Of a stretch of DNA of 24,962 bases, positions 17,126 to 24,962 are shown piece after piece; positions within the stretch are counted from its first letter, which is position 1; every line of letters begins with the position of its first letter. The translations under genes and the position numbers were made by a program. This DNA comes from Brevibacillus sp. (GTDB taxonomy: Bacteria > Bacillota > Bacilli > Brevibacillales > Brevibacillaceae). Under the pieces are notes generated by a model, which did no database searches, was not told the origin of the DNA, and saw only the letters and a program-made list of their open reading frames with translations. The DNA is taken from assembly GCA_029240815.1 (NCBI GenBank), contig JARDZO010000121.1:1-24962 (forward strand). Direction: 5' to 3'.

Positions 17126-17788
17126 TCAAGCCTTCTTATCTCCCAGTTCCGGACGAATCCGTGACAGGTAGTTCATTTTGGCTACCAGCATCGTGCCATT
17201 ATCCAGATAGGCAAACTCGGTTCCACCTGAATTGTTCGACCATTCTTCCCCTGGCTTGCTGATTACGTCTGCAATCCGCAGCTGGGTAGGACTCATGACC
17301 GCCGCGGCAATAATGACCTGACTGTCACCGGCAATACCTGCATGGACGTAGCCGCGCAAGTGTCCCAGAACGTAGATATTACCCGTACTGCGAACGGTTC
17401 CTCCCGGGTTGACATCCCCCAAAAGGAGCAAGTCTCCGTCGTACTCAAGTACTTGACCGGAGCGAACCGTGTTCACAATGACGGAAAAATGGGTTTTAAG
17501 GCGCTCGACAAAAGCTTCTTCCCGTGTAATCACATCCGCCTCAACGGTATGGATGACCAGATTTCCCTTCTGCCGGATAATTTGAGTCAACTGCTCCTGT
17601 TGCTCTGGTGAGCAGTATCGTTTTCCCAATTTAATCGATACCCGAATCAGCGGCCCCGACAAAATCTGTTGATGGCTATGCTCTATTTTTTCACGCACAT
17701 CGGCCAGCAGTTCGTCGAAGGAACAGGTATCATCCATGAAGAAGACGAGCCCCTCTTTTGTTCCTTTGATTGTGACCTTGCTTTTCAC
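17126..17788 (-). CDS. minC: Septum-site inhibitor MinC
   Basis: MinC caps FtsZ filaments and is positioned by MinD. The N-terminal domain begins KSKVTIKGTKEGLVFFMDD, aligned with the B. subtilis VTIKGTKNGL region. The C-terminal beta-helix carries LLLLGDVNPGGTVRSTGNIY and GHLRGYVHAG, the dimer and MinD-contact region. I chose GTG 17788 (220 aa), which has AGGTGA 5 nt upstream and gives the family's N-terminus. A longer frame reaches 17878, but the added residues are basic, unlike MinC, and lack a ribosome site. Start confidence is moderate. Confidence 0.92.
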   Translation of the reverse strand: MKSKVTIKGTKEGLVFFMDDTCSFDELLADVREKIEHSHQQILSGPLIRVSIKLGKRYCSPEQQEQLTQIIRQKGNLVIHTVEADVITREEAFVERLKTHFSVIVNTVRSGQVLEYDGDLLLLGDVNPGGTVRSTGNIYVLGHLRGYVHAGIAGDSQVIIAAAVMSPTQLRIADVISKPGEEWSNNSGGTEFAYLDNGTMLVAKMNYLSRIRPELGDKKA

Positions 17789-17898
17789 AGTCGTCACCTG
17801 TTTCACCTCGACCGATACCATTCGCCATACAGAAAGTTTTTTCCTGCTCTTCTTGAAAAATTTGCCGAAACGGGTCACATAACGCCGTCAAACCTTTT

Positions 17899-20331
17899 TT
17901 ACTTGGGTGAGGATGAGGAAGTTGAAGATGGATGCAGGGTACCGGGATTCAATTCATCGTACGCATCCAGCAATCGTCGAGCGATTGGACCAGTCGCGTC
18001 CGAACTGGACGTTCCATCCCGCAAACTGTTTGGTGCAACGACTACGAATACGATTTGCGGCTTCTCGTATGGGGCAAAGCCAACGACCAACGCGTTCTCC
18101 GCGCGGCGTCCAGTCTGCGCCGTACCAGACTTGGCTGCCACATTATATGGCAAACCTTTGAAGGCGCGAGAGACTGTACCACCTGGTTGAGTAACGAGGT
18201 GCATCCCTTCTCTTACTACCTGGATGTATCTCGGATCGATGTTTACCCGGTTCAACACTTGCGGCTCAATGAGGGTCAGTGTTTGTCCCGGATTTTTCGG
18301 ATCGGTCGTCCCTCTTCGAATTTCTTTGACGAGATGAGGACGAATCCGGTAGCCGCCGTTTGCAATGGTCGAGACATACTGTGCGATCTGCATCGGAGTA
18401 AACAGATCATATTGTCCGATCATGGCATCAGCCAAGTTTCCATAGTAGAGATTGGGGTTTTCCCAGCCTGTCTTTTCACCTGGCAGGTCAATCCCTGTTT
18501 TTACCCCGAGGCCGAACTGGGCGTTGTAGAAATCTAGAACGGAAAACTGCTTTTCCCATCCTTGTGTACCCTTCTTCGCCAGACGTATTGCCATTTCGTA
18601 CATGTACGTGTTGTTGGATACTTGCAAGGCGCGACGGGCGTTTACCGGTCCGTGACCTCCAGCTTTCCAGTTCCGTTTGTACGAGGTCCCCACATCCAGT
18701 CCACCCCGGTCATAGATAGTCTCACTCGGATTCGTCAAACCCTCCTGCAGAGCAATCATGACGGACAGCGGTTTGTAGGTGGAAGCTGGCGGATACGGTG
18801 TATAAATGAAACGATTGGATTCATTCGGCAGAATCAACGACGAGTACACCTTGTTAAATTCCTTGCGGTCATAGTACAAGTTCAGGTTGTAATCCGGATA
18901 GCTCGCCATTGCCAAAACTTCCCCCGTATTCGGGTTCATTGCCAGTACGTGTGCATCTTTAAATTCTTTCGGAGTGGTAGGTCGTTTTTTAAACGATTCT
19001 ACCTCTTCTTTCAAAATGGCTTCGACCTTGCTCTGAAAACGCCAATCCATAGCGAGCACGAGATCGTTGCCAGGCTCTGGCGCCTGACGCATTGTTTTTT
19101 CTACGGTTTCCGAGTTTTTGTTGACATGGACATCCATGATGCCATCTTTTCCTCGCAAATACCGCTCGTAATAGCTCTCTAGGCCCGTTACCCCTACGCG
19201 GTCAATCGCGTTGTAGCCTTGAGCCTCGTACTCCTTGAGGCTTTCCGGTCGAATGGCGTTGATGTATCCAAGGAAGTGCGTACCGAACGCAGAACCGTCC
19301 GGATCAGGCATGATTTGCCGCACCGGCTCCAATTCCACGCTGATTCCAGGCAACTCCGTCCGTCTTTCCTCGATTTGGAACATCTCTTGATGCGTAATAT
19401 TCACCTTCACCCGACGCGGAATGTAGCTCGCCATTTGCGGGGAACGCATTTCCTGCAAGAGAGACAGCTTGTGCCATTGGAACTGGCGCTGTTGATCAGT
19501 CAACGGCAATGGTACATCCAGTTCGAACAGCGACGCATATCGAAGCAAATCCATATCCGACTTCTCCGAAAGCTGTGAAGGAGTAGGCAGAAGTCTGATC
19601 TGCGCCTTCACTTCTTTAATCAGATCATCCCGGTCTTCCTTATCCAGCGTCAAATTGAACTGCAATTTGGCGTTGATTGCTGTTTTCAACAACTCCAGAT
19701 CCGACAAACCATCCAGCGCCGTTGCATTGCCAGTCGTCTTCATGCTCGCTTTCAGCTTCCCAAGGACATTCTCCCGTTCTTTTTCATCAAAAGGCGAACG
19801 GACTCGCAAGCCTACATACAAGGCCGTCTTTACCAAATTATAATCGGACATCGTGTCCACTTGCTCCTGCTTCGGAACCAATTGCAGCTTGGGCGTGATT
19901 AACGACTTCAGCTCATTCGTTTTCTTGGAATCAAAAGCAACAGGCAAAGTGGACCGCAGCTCGATCGTCTTTTTCAGCAGCTCTTTGTCTGTTCCCATTT
20001 TTCCATCATCGGGAACCAGGATTTTCGCCAGTCGATCTGCTACTTTTTCTTCATCGATATCTTGTCCTTGCTCTTCTACATATTGCACCGTATAGACCGG
20101 TTTGTTGGAGACGAGCACCGCTCCGTTTTTATCGAGGATCCTTCCTCGCGGGGCGGAAATCGGCAGCTCACGAATACTGAATTTCTCCAGCTCATGTCGA
20201 TACTGTTCTCCTTCTACCAGCTGCACGAAGGCGAGACGCATAATGATAGCGGCAAAAAACAGGAACACGATCAAGAATAAAATGTTAAGCCGAATGGGTA
20301 TATGCGATTTCGGTTCCTTCGTCTCCTCCAC
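17899..20331 (-). CDS. Class B penicillin-binding protein (PBP2-type transpeptidase), 810 aa
   Basis: A membrane-anchored transpeptidase that crosslinks peptidoglycan, probably for elongation with RodA. It has a short cytoplasmic tail and one transmembrane helix (about 14-37). Then comes a pedestal domain starting APRGRILDKNG, and a C-terminal transpeptidase domain with S517-T-Y-K520, S572-N-N and K734-S-G-T. At 810 aa it is longer than the roughly 700 aa of B. subtilis PbpA and PbpH. The extra length coincides with four 48-residue repeats at about 114-305. The start is GTG 20331, with AAGGAG 10 nt upstream and mreD 23 nt before. The tail is serine-rich (PSSTSSSSPK). Confidence 0.92.
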   Translation of the reverse strand: MEETKEPKSHIPIRLNILFLIVFLFFAAIIMRLAFVQLVEGEQYRHELEKFSIRELPISAPRGRILDKNGAVLVSNKPVYTVQYVEEQGQDIDEEKVADRLAKILVPDDGKMGTDKELLKKTIELRSTLPVAFDSKKTNELKSLITPKLQLVPKQEQVDTMSDYNLVKTALYVGLRVRSPFDEKERENVLGKLKASMKTTGNATALDGLSDLELLKTAINAKLQFNLTLDKEDRDDLIKEVKAQIRLLPTPSQLSEKSDMDLLRYASLFELDVPLPLTDQQRQFQWHKLSLLQEMRSPQMASYIPRRVKVNITHQEMFQIEERRTELPGISVELEPVRQIMPDPDGSAFGTHFLGYINAIRPESLKEYEAQGYNAIDRVGVTGLESYYERYLRGKDGIMDVHVNKNSETVEKTMRQAPEPGNDLVLAMDWRFQSKVEAILKEEVESFKKRPTTPKEFKDAHVLAMNPNTGEVLAMASYPDYNLNLYYDRKEFNKVYSSLILPNESNRFIYTPYPPASTYKPLSVMIALQEGLTNPSETIYDRGGLDVGTSYKRNWKAGGHGPVNARRALQVSNNTYMYEMAIRLAKKGTQGWEKQFSVLDFYNAQFGLGVKTGIDLPGEKTGWENPNLYYGNLADAMIGQYDLFTPMQIAQYVSTIANGGYRIRPHLVKEIRRGTTDPKNPGQTLTLIEPQVLNRVNIDPRYIQVVREGMHLVTQPGGTVSRAFKGLPYNVAAKSGTAQTGRRAENALVVGFAPYEKPQIVFVVVAPNSLRDGTSSSDATGPIARRLLDAYDELNPGTLHPSSTSSSSPK
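19417..19992 (-). repeat. Four tandem 48-residue repeats in the PBP pedestal
   Basis: Residues 114, 162, 210 and 258 each start a copy, with a period of exactly 48 and no gaps. The openings read TDKELLKKT, SDYNLVKTA, SDLELLKTA and SDMDLLRYA. A second conserved point lies 20 residues later (FDSKK, FDEKE, LDKED, LTDQQ). The copies are diverged, with mostly helical-looking charged and leucine positions, so they are old duplications within the coding sequence. Confidence 0.8.
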
Positions 20332-20354
20332 GAGTTCTCCACTCCTTCACGGGC

Positions 20355-20882
20355 CTATTCCGCGCTCATATCTCGTTTCTTATCCTGAATCTTGTTACAC
20401 ATTCGCATGATCGGAACATAGATCAGCAGGGAAAAAATGACGTTGAGTATGACGCTCGGTAAGATTTGTCGCGTAAGCATCCACTGTACATCGTAGGGCG
20501 CAACCGAAAACAGCCGAAACATACTGTACAGCAGCCACTCATGTCCAAACAGGATGAGGGCGCTCGTCACGAATACCATCCCAAAGCCGCGTTGGAATAA
20601 GAGAACAATCAGTCCTGCAAAATAGCTGGCGACCATCATAGACACGCTGTATATACCTATGACCTGACCATAGAGCACATCCTGCAAAAAGCCAAAGGCG
20701 AGTCCGTAGTACAGGCCCTCTCGTCTTCCCAAAAACATCGAGATCAGAATACAGCATACCAGCGCAAATCGGGGTACTGTCATCCACGACAGACCCCATG
20801 TTGCAGTAGCAATCACCTGGACGACTGTTCCTTCTAGCACGAACAGGACCAGCATCGTGAGCGTTAAGACAAAACGCGGCAT
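20355..20882 (-). CDS. mreD: Rod shape-determining membrane protein MreD
   Basis: A 175-aa polytopic membrane protein with about five hydrophobic helices, part of the elongasome linking MreB filaments and MreC to RodA and PBP2. MreD sequences diverge strongly. Recognition rests on size, hydrophobicity, the REGLYYGLAFGFLQDVLYG segment typical of the family, and its place after mreC. Its ATG overlaps the mreC TAA by one nucleotide (TAATG), a sign of translational coupling. Confidence 0.93.
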   Translation of the reverse strand: MPRFVLTLTMLVLFVLEGTVVQVIATATWGLSWMTVPRFALVCCILISMFLGRREGLYYGLAFGFLQDVLYGQVIGIYSVSMMVASYFAGLIVLLFQRGFGMVFVTSALILFGHEWLLYSMFRLFSVAPYDVQWMLTRQILPSVILNVIFSLLIYVPIMRMCNKIQDKKRDMSAE

Positions 20883-21868
20883 TATTGGCCACCCCCAGTT
20901 GTCCCTGGTACCGTCTTGGTCGAGGACGACTGAGTAGCATTGCCATTATTCGGCGGTGTGGCTGTTTGACCTGTCGTTTGCTGAGGGATCAGTTCACCAT
21001 TCGGGGAGATGGAAAAGTTTCTTTCCACAATCATAACCTCATTTAATTGGGAGAAGTCCGCACTCGGTTGAATGTACGCCGTCTGTGTCAAACCGTAGTC
21101 GTCCGGCTCTACCCGTACAATATAGCCAATTGGCAGGTTGCGTGGGACAACCCCACCTAACCCCGATGTAATGACTTGTTGCTTTGCTTCAATTTTCTGT
21201 CCCCAAGGAATTTTCCGCATGATGAGCAACCGCTCCTGTGGATCGTATTCCTCAACGACACCGCTCACAGGAAGTACGGTGGTCTTCCCATTAACTACCT
21301 GCGTTGTCTGAATGACTGCCGAAATATGATCGCGTCGCTCATAGCTCGTCAACAGTTCAACTGTCGAAGAAAAATTGGCCACGCTCTGGACCCGACCGAT
21401 CAAGCCTTTGGAAGTGATAACCGCCATATCCTTTTTGATTCCGTGCTTCAAGCCCTTGTCGATTGTAATGACGTTGTTCCACGTATCCGGATTGCGGGCC
21501 ACGACTTCAGCAAAGCGCAATTGGTAGGACTTCAGCGTCTCTTTTGCTTGCAGTGCCTCGCGCAAACGGGTGTTTTCTGCTTGCAAATCATGCAGTTCAG
21601 CAGTTAGACGTGCGTATTGATCCAGCCCAGCCTTCAATGCCTTGTTTTCTTGATAGACGTTGTACGCATCGTCTACATCCTGAAAAAAGCCAGAAACAGC
21701 CTGGGCAGGGCGATAAAAGAAGCCCTGCACCACGCTGAAAGTATCTTTGAAAAACATCTCTGGCCAGGTCAGCTTCACGCGTTCACGGGAAGTATAACCC
21801 ACGACGGAAATGAGCAGAACCAGGCCTACGAGTACAATAATCAGCCGCTTGTTCCCGAAAAACGACAT
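20882..21868 (-). CDS. mreC: Rod shape-determining protein MreC
   Basis: A 328-aa bitopic protein: an N-terminal transmembrane helix (about 8-25), an extracytoplasmic coiled coil (about 70-115, LHDLQAENTRLREAL), then two beta-barrel subdomains (NPDTWNNVITIDKGLKHGI, later SGLGGVVPRNLPIGYI). It scaffolds PBP2 and RodA outside the membrane. The last 35 or so residues are a low-complexity Gln/Thr/Gly/Pro tail, probably disordered. It sits 14 nt behind mreB. Confidence 0.96.
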   Translation of the reverse strand: MSFFGNKRLIIVLVGLVLLISVVGYTSRERVKLTWPEMFFKDTFSVVQGFFYRPAQAVSGFFQDVDDAYNVYQENKALKAGLDQYARLTAELHDLQAENTRLREALQAKETLKSYQLRFAEVVARNPDTWNNVITIDKGLKHGIKKDMAVITSKGLIGRVQSVANFSSTVELLTSYERRDHISAVIQTTQVVNGKTTVLPVSGVVEEYDPQERLLIMRKIPWGQKIEAKQQVITSGLGGVVPRNLPIGYIVRVEPDDYGLTQTAYIQPSADFSQLNEVMIVERNFSISPNGELIPQQTTGQTATPPNNGNATQSSSTKTVPGTTGGGQ

Positions 21869-21882
21869 GCCCTACCCTCCGT

Positions 21883-22926
21883 TTATTTACCCCGTCTTTG
21901 TCGGGAAGAGGTGATGCCGTGCTTTGATTTGAACAGGTGAATGTTCTCCAATGCACGTCCTGTTCCGATAGCTACGCAGTCGAGTGCATTTTCTGCAACA
22001 TGAACAGGCATACCTGTTTCCTTTGCGAGCAAGCGATCCAGATTTCGCAAGAGCGCCCCGCCGCCAGTCAGTACAATTCCCCGATCCATAATGTCTGCTG
22101 CCAGCTCTGGCGGACTTTTCTCCAAGGTAACTTTCACCGCTTCCACAATGGCCGCTACGGTTTCTGCCAATGCTTCTGCAATTTCCGAGCTGCTCACCGA
22201 CAGTGTTTTCGGCAGTCCGGTCACTAGATCGCGACCACGAATTTCAACGTTTTCAGGCTCTTCCGGTGCAATGGCAGACCCGATTTCCAGCTTCAAGGTC
22301 TCTGAAGTACGTTCCCCGATCATCAGGTTGTATCTGCGTTTGATGTATTGAATGATCGCTTCGTCCATCTCATCACCCGCTACGCGGATCGAACGGGACG
22401 TGACAATACCACCCAAAGAGATGATAGCCACCTCAGTTGTACCACCGCCGATATCGACAACCATACTTCCTGTAGGTTCCCAAACCGGCAGGTCGGCACC
22501 AATCGCAGCAGCGAAAGGCTCTTCAATCGTATGTGCTTCTTTTGCACCTGCTTGTTTCGTAGCGTCTTCCACTGCGCGTTTTTCCACAGCTGTAATGCCA
22601 GATGGAACACAGACCATTACATTTGGACGACGACTGAACAACCCTTGATTCTTTTGAGCCTGATTAATAAAGTAACGCATCATTGTCGCCGTCGTATCGA
22701 AGTCGGCAATAACGCCATCCTTCATCGGTCGAACAGCAACGATATTACCCGGTGTACGTCCGATCATGCTTTTAGCTGCATTCCCTACAGCCTCGATAGA
22801 ATTGTTGTTCGTACGGATCGCCACTACAGACGGCTCCCTCACAACGATTCCTTTTCCTTTTACAAAGACAAGTGTATTGGCAGTGCCGAGGTCAATCCCC
22901 AAGTCACGTGTGAATCCACCAAACAT
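21883..22926 (-). CDS. mreB: Rod shape-determining actin homologue MreB
   Basis: A 347-aa actin-fold ATPase that forms membrane-bound filaments orienting side-wall synthesis. It has the phosphate-1 loop [14 protein letters not shown], phosphate-2 [12 protein letters not shown], the adenosine motif [13 protein letters not shown], and [18 protein letters not shown] typical of MreB. Length matches the family. Its ribosome site is AAGGAG, 7 nt before the ATG, 45 nt after radC. Gene order radC-mreB-mreC-mreD is the standard Bacillus arrangement. Confidence 0.98.
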   Translation of the reverse strand: MFGGFTRDLGIDLGTANTLVFVKGKGIVVREPSVVAIRTNNNSIEAVGNAAKSMIGRTPGNIVAVRPMKDGVIADFDTTATMMRYFINQAQKNQGLFSRRPNVMVCVPSGITAVEKRAVEDATKQAGAKEAHTIEEPFAAAIGADLPVWEPTGSMVVDIGGGTTEVAIISLGGIVTSRSIRVAGDEMDEAIIQYIKRRYNLMIGERTSETLKLEIGSAIAPEEPENVEIRGRDLVTGLPKTLSVSSSEIAEALAETVAAIVEAVKVTLEKSPPELAADIMDRGIVLTGGGALLRNLDRLLAKETGMPVHVAENALDCVAIGTGRALENIHLFKSKHGITSSRQRRGK

Positions 22927-22971
22927 AAAAAAACTCCTTCCAATATTTACAGTCGCAAGCCAAATTGTTGT

Positions 22972-23670
22972 TCAGAAGTACCCCTGCTCTTTCAAGCTGA
23001 CATACTTTCCATCCCCAATAATTACATGATCCAAAAGTGAGATCCCCACCAGCTCGCCCGCTTCTCTCAGCGTTTGCGTAATCGCAATATCTTCCCGGCT
23101 GGGAGTTGGGTCGCCACTCGGATGATTATGTAGGCAAATCACCGATGCGCTACTACGACGGATCGCTTCCTTGAAAACCTCTCTAGGATGTACGATCGAG
23201 GAGTCCAAGCTGCCTACAAAAATGGTCTGCTTGCCTATCACAAAGTTCTTGGTATTGAGGAACAGACAGACAAAGTGTTCCTGCGTCAAATGAGCTAACT
23301 CAGGTATCATCAAATCAGCCACATCACGTGGTAATCGAATAGATGCACGACTCTGCCGCGGCACACCAGTGAGCCTTCTTCCTAGCTCAAACGCGGCATG
23401 CATCTCGATTGCCTTGACCTGGCCAATTCCCTTTAGTTCGGTTAACTCAGCATGAGAGGCTTGTGCCAATCCCCTCAGATCGTCAAATCTGGACAACAAG
23501 CGCTGAGCTAGTTCATAAGCCGTCTCCTTTTCAGTGCCTGTCCGCAATAAAATGGCTAGCAATTCCGTATCAGACAGATGGACCGCTCCCACACGGAGCA
23601 GTCTTTCGCGTGGACGGTCATAGTAAGGGACGTTTTTAACCACGTTTTTGTTACAGGTATTTGTTGCCAA
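22972..23670 (-). CDS. radC: RadC/YsxA JAB-domain protein
   Basis: A 232-aa protein with an N-terminal helix-hairpin-helix region (LKGIGQVKAIEMHAAFELGR) and a C-terminal JAB/MPN domain with the metal-binding pattern LHNHPSGDPTPSREDI. The once-assumed DNA-repair role is doubtful and the biochemical activity is unknown. The start was set at TTG 23670 (M-A-T-N-T-C), which has GGAGGT 8 nt upstream and gives the usual family length. The open frame back to 23769 has no family similarity or ribosome site. Confidence 0.92.
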   Translation of the reverse strand: MATNTCNKNVVKNVPYYDRPRERLLRVGAVHLSDTELLAILLRTGTEKETAYELAQRLLSRFDDLRGLAQASHAELTELKGIGQVKAIEMHAAFELGRRLTGVPRQSRASIRLPRDVADLMIPELAHLTQEHFVCLFLNTKNFVIGKQTIFVGSLDSSIVHPREVFKEAIRRSSASVICLHNHPSGDPTPSREDIAITQTLREAGELVGISLLDHVIIGDGKYVSLKEQGYF

Positions 23671-23772
23671 ATAAACCGACCTCCAGCCATTCGCATTGAT
23701 CGGTAACGGCTGGTCTCGGAGACAAACATGTGAAGTACTGCCGTTGCCGCTTGAAACCAAGCACTGCATGCC

Positions 23773-24360
23773 TTACAAGACAGTGATTCCAAAGCGGGAA
23801 AGCATGTTGGCCGTCAGACACAGAGGAAGACCTACCACGGTGAAATAATCTCCCGTGATACCTTCTACAATCGTCGCCCCAATTCCTTGGATGGCGTACG
23901 ATCCTGCTTTATCCATCGGCTCGCGAGTTGCGATGTACGATTCGATTTCTGCTTGGGAGAGAGGGCGAATCCTAACCTGCGTATGACTATGCGAGACTTC
24001 CACTCTTCCGCTAGCCGCATCGATCAGCGCAACGCCACTGTAAACGGTGTGTTCACGCCCTTGCAGCATGGAAAGCATGTGGAACGCATCCGCCTCATCC
24101 GCAGGTTTTCCTAGAATTTTACCTTCCAAGACAACAATCGTATCCGATCCCAGGACTACCCCTTCTGTTAAGGTGGAGGCAACTACCTGAGCCTTGCGTA
24201 CTGCCAGTTCTTCCACTACTTCTCTGGGAGACAAGCCTGGCGCAGTCGTCTCGTCCACGTCACTGGTGTGGACCGTAAACGGGATGCCCAAAGTATGCAG
24301 CAATTCCCGTCGGCGTGGTGAGGATGAAGCTAGAACAAGAGCTGTTTGTGTTTTCATCAT
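23773..24360 (-). CDS. maf: Maf nucleotide pyrophosphatase
   Basis: A 195-aa nucleoside-triphosphate pyrophosphatase of the Maf/HAM1 superfamily, associated with septum control in B. subtilis and with hydrolysis of non-canonical or pyrimidine nucleotides. Motifs are ASSSPRRRELL at the N-terminus, the SDVDE segment, GSDTIVV and KPADEADAFHML, then GSYAIQG near the C-terminus. It precedes radC as in B. subtilis. ATGs at 24360 and 24357 are both possible; an AGGTAG site favours neither strongly. Confidence 0.95.
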   Translation of the reverse strand: MMKTQTALVLASSSPRRRELLHTLGIPFTVHTSDVDETTAPGLSPREVVEELAVRKAQVVASTLTEGVVLGSDTIVVLEGKILGKPADEADAFHMLSMLQGREHTVYSGVALIDAASGRVEVSHSHTQVRIRPLSQAEIESYIATREPMDKAGSYAIQGIGATIVEGITGDYFTVVGLPLCLTANMLSRFGITVL

Positions 24361-24369
24361 TTTTTCTAC

Positions 24370-24609
24370 CTACTTCATTCGTCGATGTATCCAAAAAGCG
24401 AGGGCAAGCCCTCCGACACTGGCTAGATTTAGTTTTACCTGAAAGTTCAGGTCGTACTTCAAAATTTCTAAATCAGCCGAAGGTGACCATGTTAATTCTT
24501 TGCTCTTTGTGAGGAAAGGGACCCAGGGACTCAAAATCTCCCCGATAATGCTGCCACACAATAGTCCACTTACCAAAAGAAGCAAAAGTATCAGCGTTTC
24601 TTTCCCCAT
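24370..24609 (-). CDS. DUF4321 small membrane protein
   Basis: A 79-aa protein with an N-terminal transmembrane helix (about 5-25, LILLLLLVSGLLCGSIIGEI) and a second hydrophobic stretch (about 60-75) before a basic C-terminus (HRRMK), so both ends probably face the cytoplasm. It matches the DUF4321 family, which has no known function. It ends 9 nt before maf and is the first gene of the maf-radC-mre-min cluster, with GGGAAGG before its ATG. Confidence 0.82.
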   Translation of the reverse strand: MGKETLILLLLLVSGLLCGSIIGEILSPWVPFLTKSKELTWSPSADLEILKYDLNFQVKLNLASVGGLALAFWIHRRMK

Positions 24610-24657
24610 AACCTTCCCACTCCCTGTTTACAAGGGATTCTCTTTTTGCCATCAATA

Positions 24658-24686
24658 AGTGTAGCAAATGGAAGGTTGCGAAACAA
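24658..24686 (-). promoter_or_regulatory. Candidate promoter for DUF4321-maf-radC-mre cluster
   Basis: The minus strand has TTGTTT (plus 24681-24686), 17 nt, TACACT (24658-24663), with TG one base before the -10 hexamer (extended -10). It lies between the upstream gene's terminator and the DUF4321 start. Confidence 0.5.
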
Positions 24687-24721
24687 TCCCTGAATGCTCA
24701 TGGTAGTTACTGTAAATGAAG

Positions 24722-24759
24722 AAAAGACTTCCTGCAAGAAAACTTGGCGGAAGTCTTTT
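24722..24759 (-). terminator. Terminator after the spoIIB-like gene
   Basis: Perfect 11-bp stem AAAAGACTTCC (24722-24732) with GGAAGTCTTTT (24749-24759) and a 16-nt loop, 11 nt beyond the stop at 24770. The T-run lies in the stem's end and continues into TTTTCTTC on the minus strand. Confidence 0.8.
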
Positions 24760-24769
24760 AATCTGCTGA

Positions 24770-24962
24770 TTATTCTGGTTTTTGAACTTGTTGGACCCAC
24801 GCTGAGTAATTCTCCAGATACCCTAGAATGCCAGCCTGTACTTGCCAGGCGTATGATTCTGCACTCTGAGTCTTCTTTCCTGTGTTGGCTTCGGCCATCT
24901 TGTCACGGGCATCCATCGCCTGGTTGATTCCATTTACCATCCCGCTAAAGTACGGGGAGCCT
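24770..24962 (-). CDS. C-terminal end of a probable SpoIIB-like (SPOR) protein
   Basis: An open frame enters from the window edge and ends at TAA 24770-24772. The visible 60 or so residues include SPYFSGMVNGINQAMDARDK and end SAWVQQVQKPE; they are helical and polar with regularly spaced aromatics. In B. subtilis spoIIB lies directly upstream of maf, and SpoIIB-type proteins end in such a helical tail after a SPOR domain. The identification rests mainly on position, because the SPOR domain would be outside the window. A terminator follows, so this gene is separate from the mre cluster. Confidence 0.45.
   Translation of the reverse strand, partial: GSPYFSGMVNGINQAMDARDKMAEANTGKKTQSAESYAWQVQAGILGYLENYSAWVQQVQKPE

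Noticed and set aside
23671..23769. N-terminal extension of RadC to ATG 23769
   Set aside because: A TTG at 23670 has GGAGGT at proper spacing and gives the family length. The extra 33 residues are unlike RadC.
24591..24800. 69-aa minus-strand open frame between the terminator and DUF4321
   Set aside because: It crosses the terminator stem and a likely promoter, and has no ribosome site.

Overview
The window reads as the chromosome of a spore-forming, Gram-positive Firmicute, most likely Brevibacillus or a close relative. The reasons are the Bacillus-like order mreBCD-min-spoIVF-rplU-prp-rpmA-spo0B-obg, the strong AGGAGG-type ribosome binding sites, the frequent GTG/TTG starts, the Prp-type precursor of L27, and the sporulation genes. 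Almost every gene lies on the minus strand, so transcription runs from high to low coordinates. No IS element, prophage, CRISPR array, tRNA or rRNA was seen.

Reading in the direction of transcription: the 3' end of a probable spoIIB-like gene (24770-24962) is followed by a terminator. Next comes a long cell-shape and division cluster, from a DUF4321 membrane protein through maf, radC, mreB, mreC, mreD, a long class B penicillin-binding protein, minC and minD to rodA. A cold-shock gene with its own promoter and a leader of about 190 nt follows. Then come spoIVFA-spoIVFB behind a SigE-like promoter, a lone plus-strand AAC(6')-like acetyltransferase, and RNase G (rng). The ribosomal block rplU-prp-rpmA sits behind an L21-type leader and ends at a strong bidirectional terminator.

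Between rpmA and spo0B, genes that are adjacent in B. subtilis, lies about 950 bp without a credible protein gene. Its core (about 8930-9590) holds three perfect 16-bp long-range helices and many nested hairpins, and looks like a large structured noncoding RNA that I cannot assign to a known class. Immediately downstream, spo0B is broken by a 23-bp tandem duplication that shifts the frame at the phospho-acceptor histidine. Removing one copy restores a 193-residue Spo0B. This interrupts the sporulation phosphorelay in the sequenced strain, perhaps reversibly.

Below that come obg and a PilZ-like gene. A yjlC-ndh operon (DUF1641 plus type II NADH dehydrogenase) follows, with two Rex-like operators 48 bp apart. 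Next is a 50-codon plus-strand gene. Last is the threonine operon pheB/thrR-like-hom-thrC-thrB, driven by a near-consensus SigA promoter, with a further gene starting at the window edge. The PBP is also unusual: its extra length is explained by four gapless repeats of exactly 48 residues.
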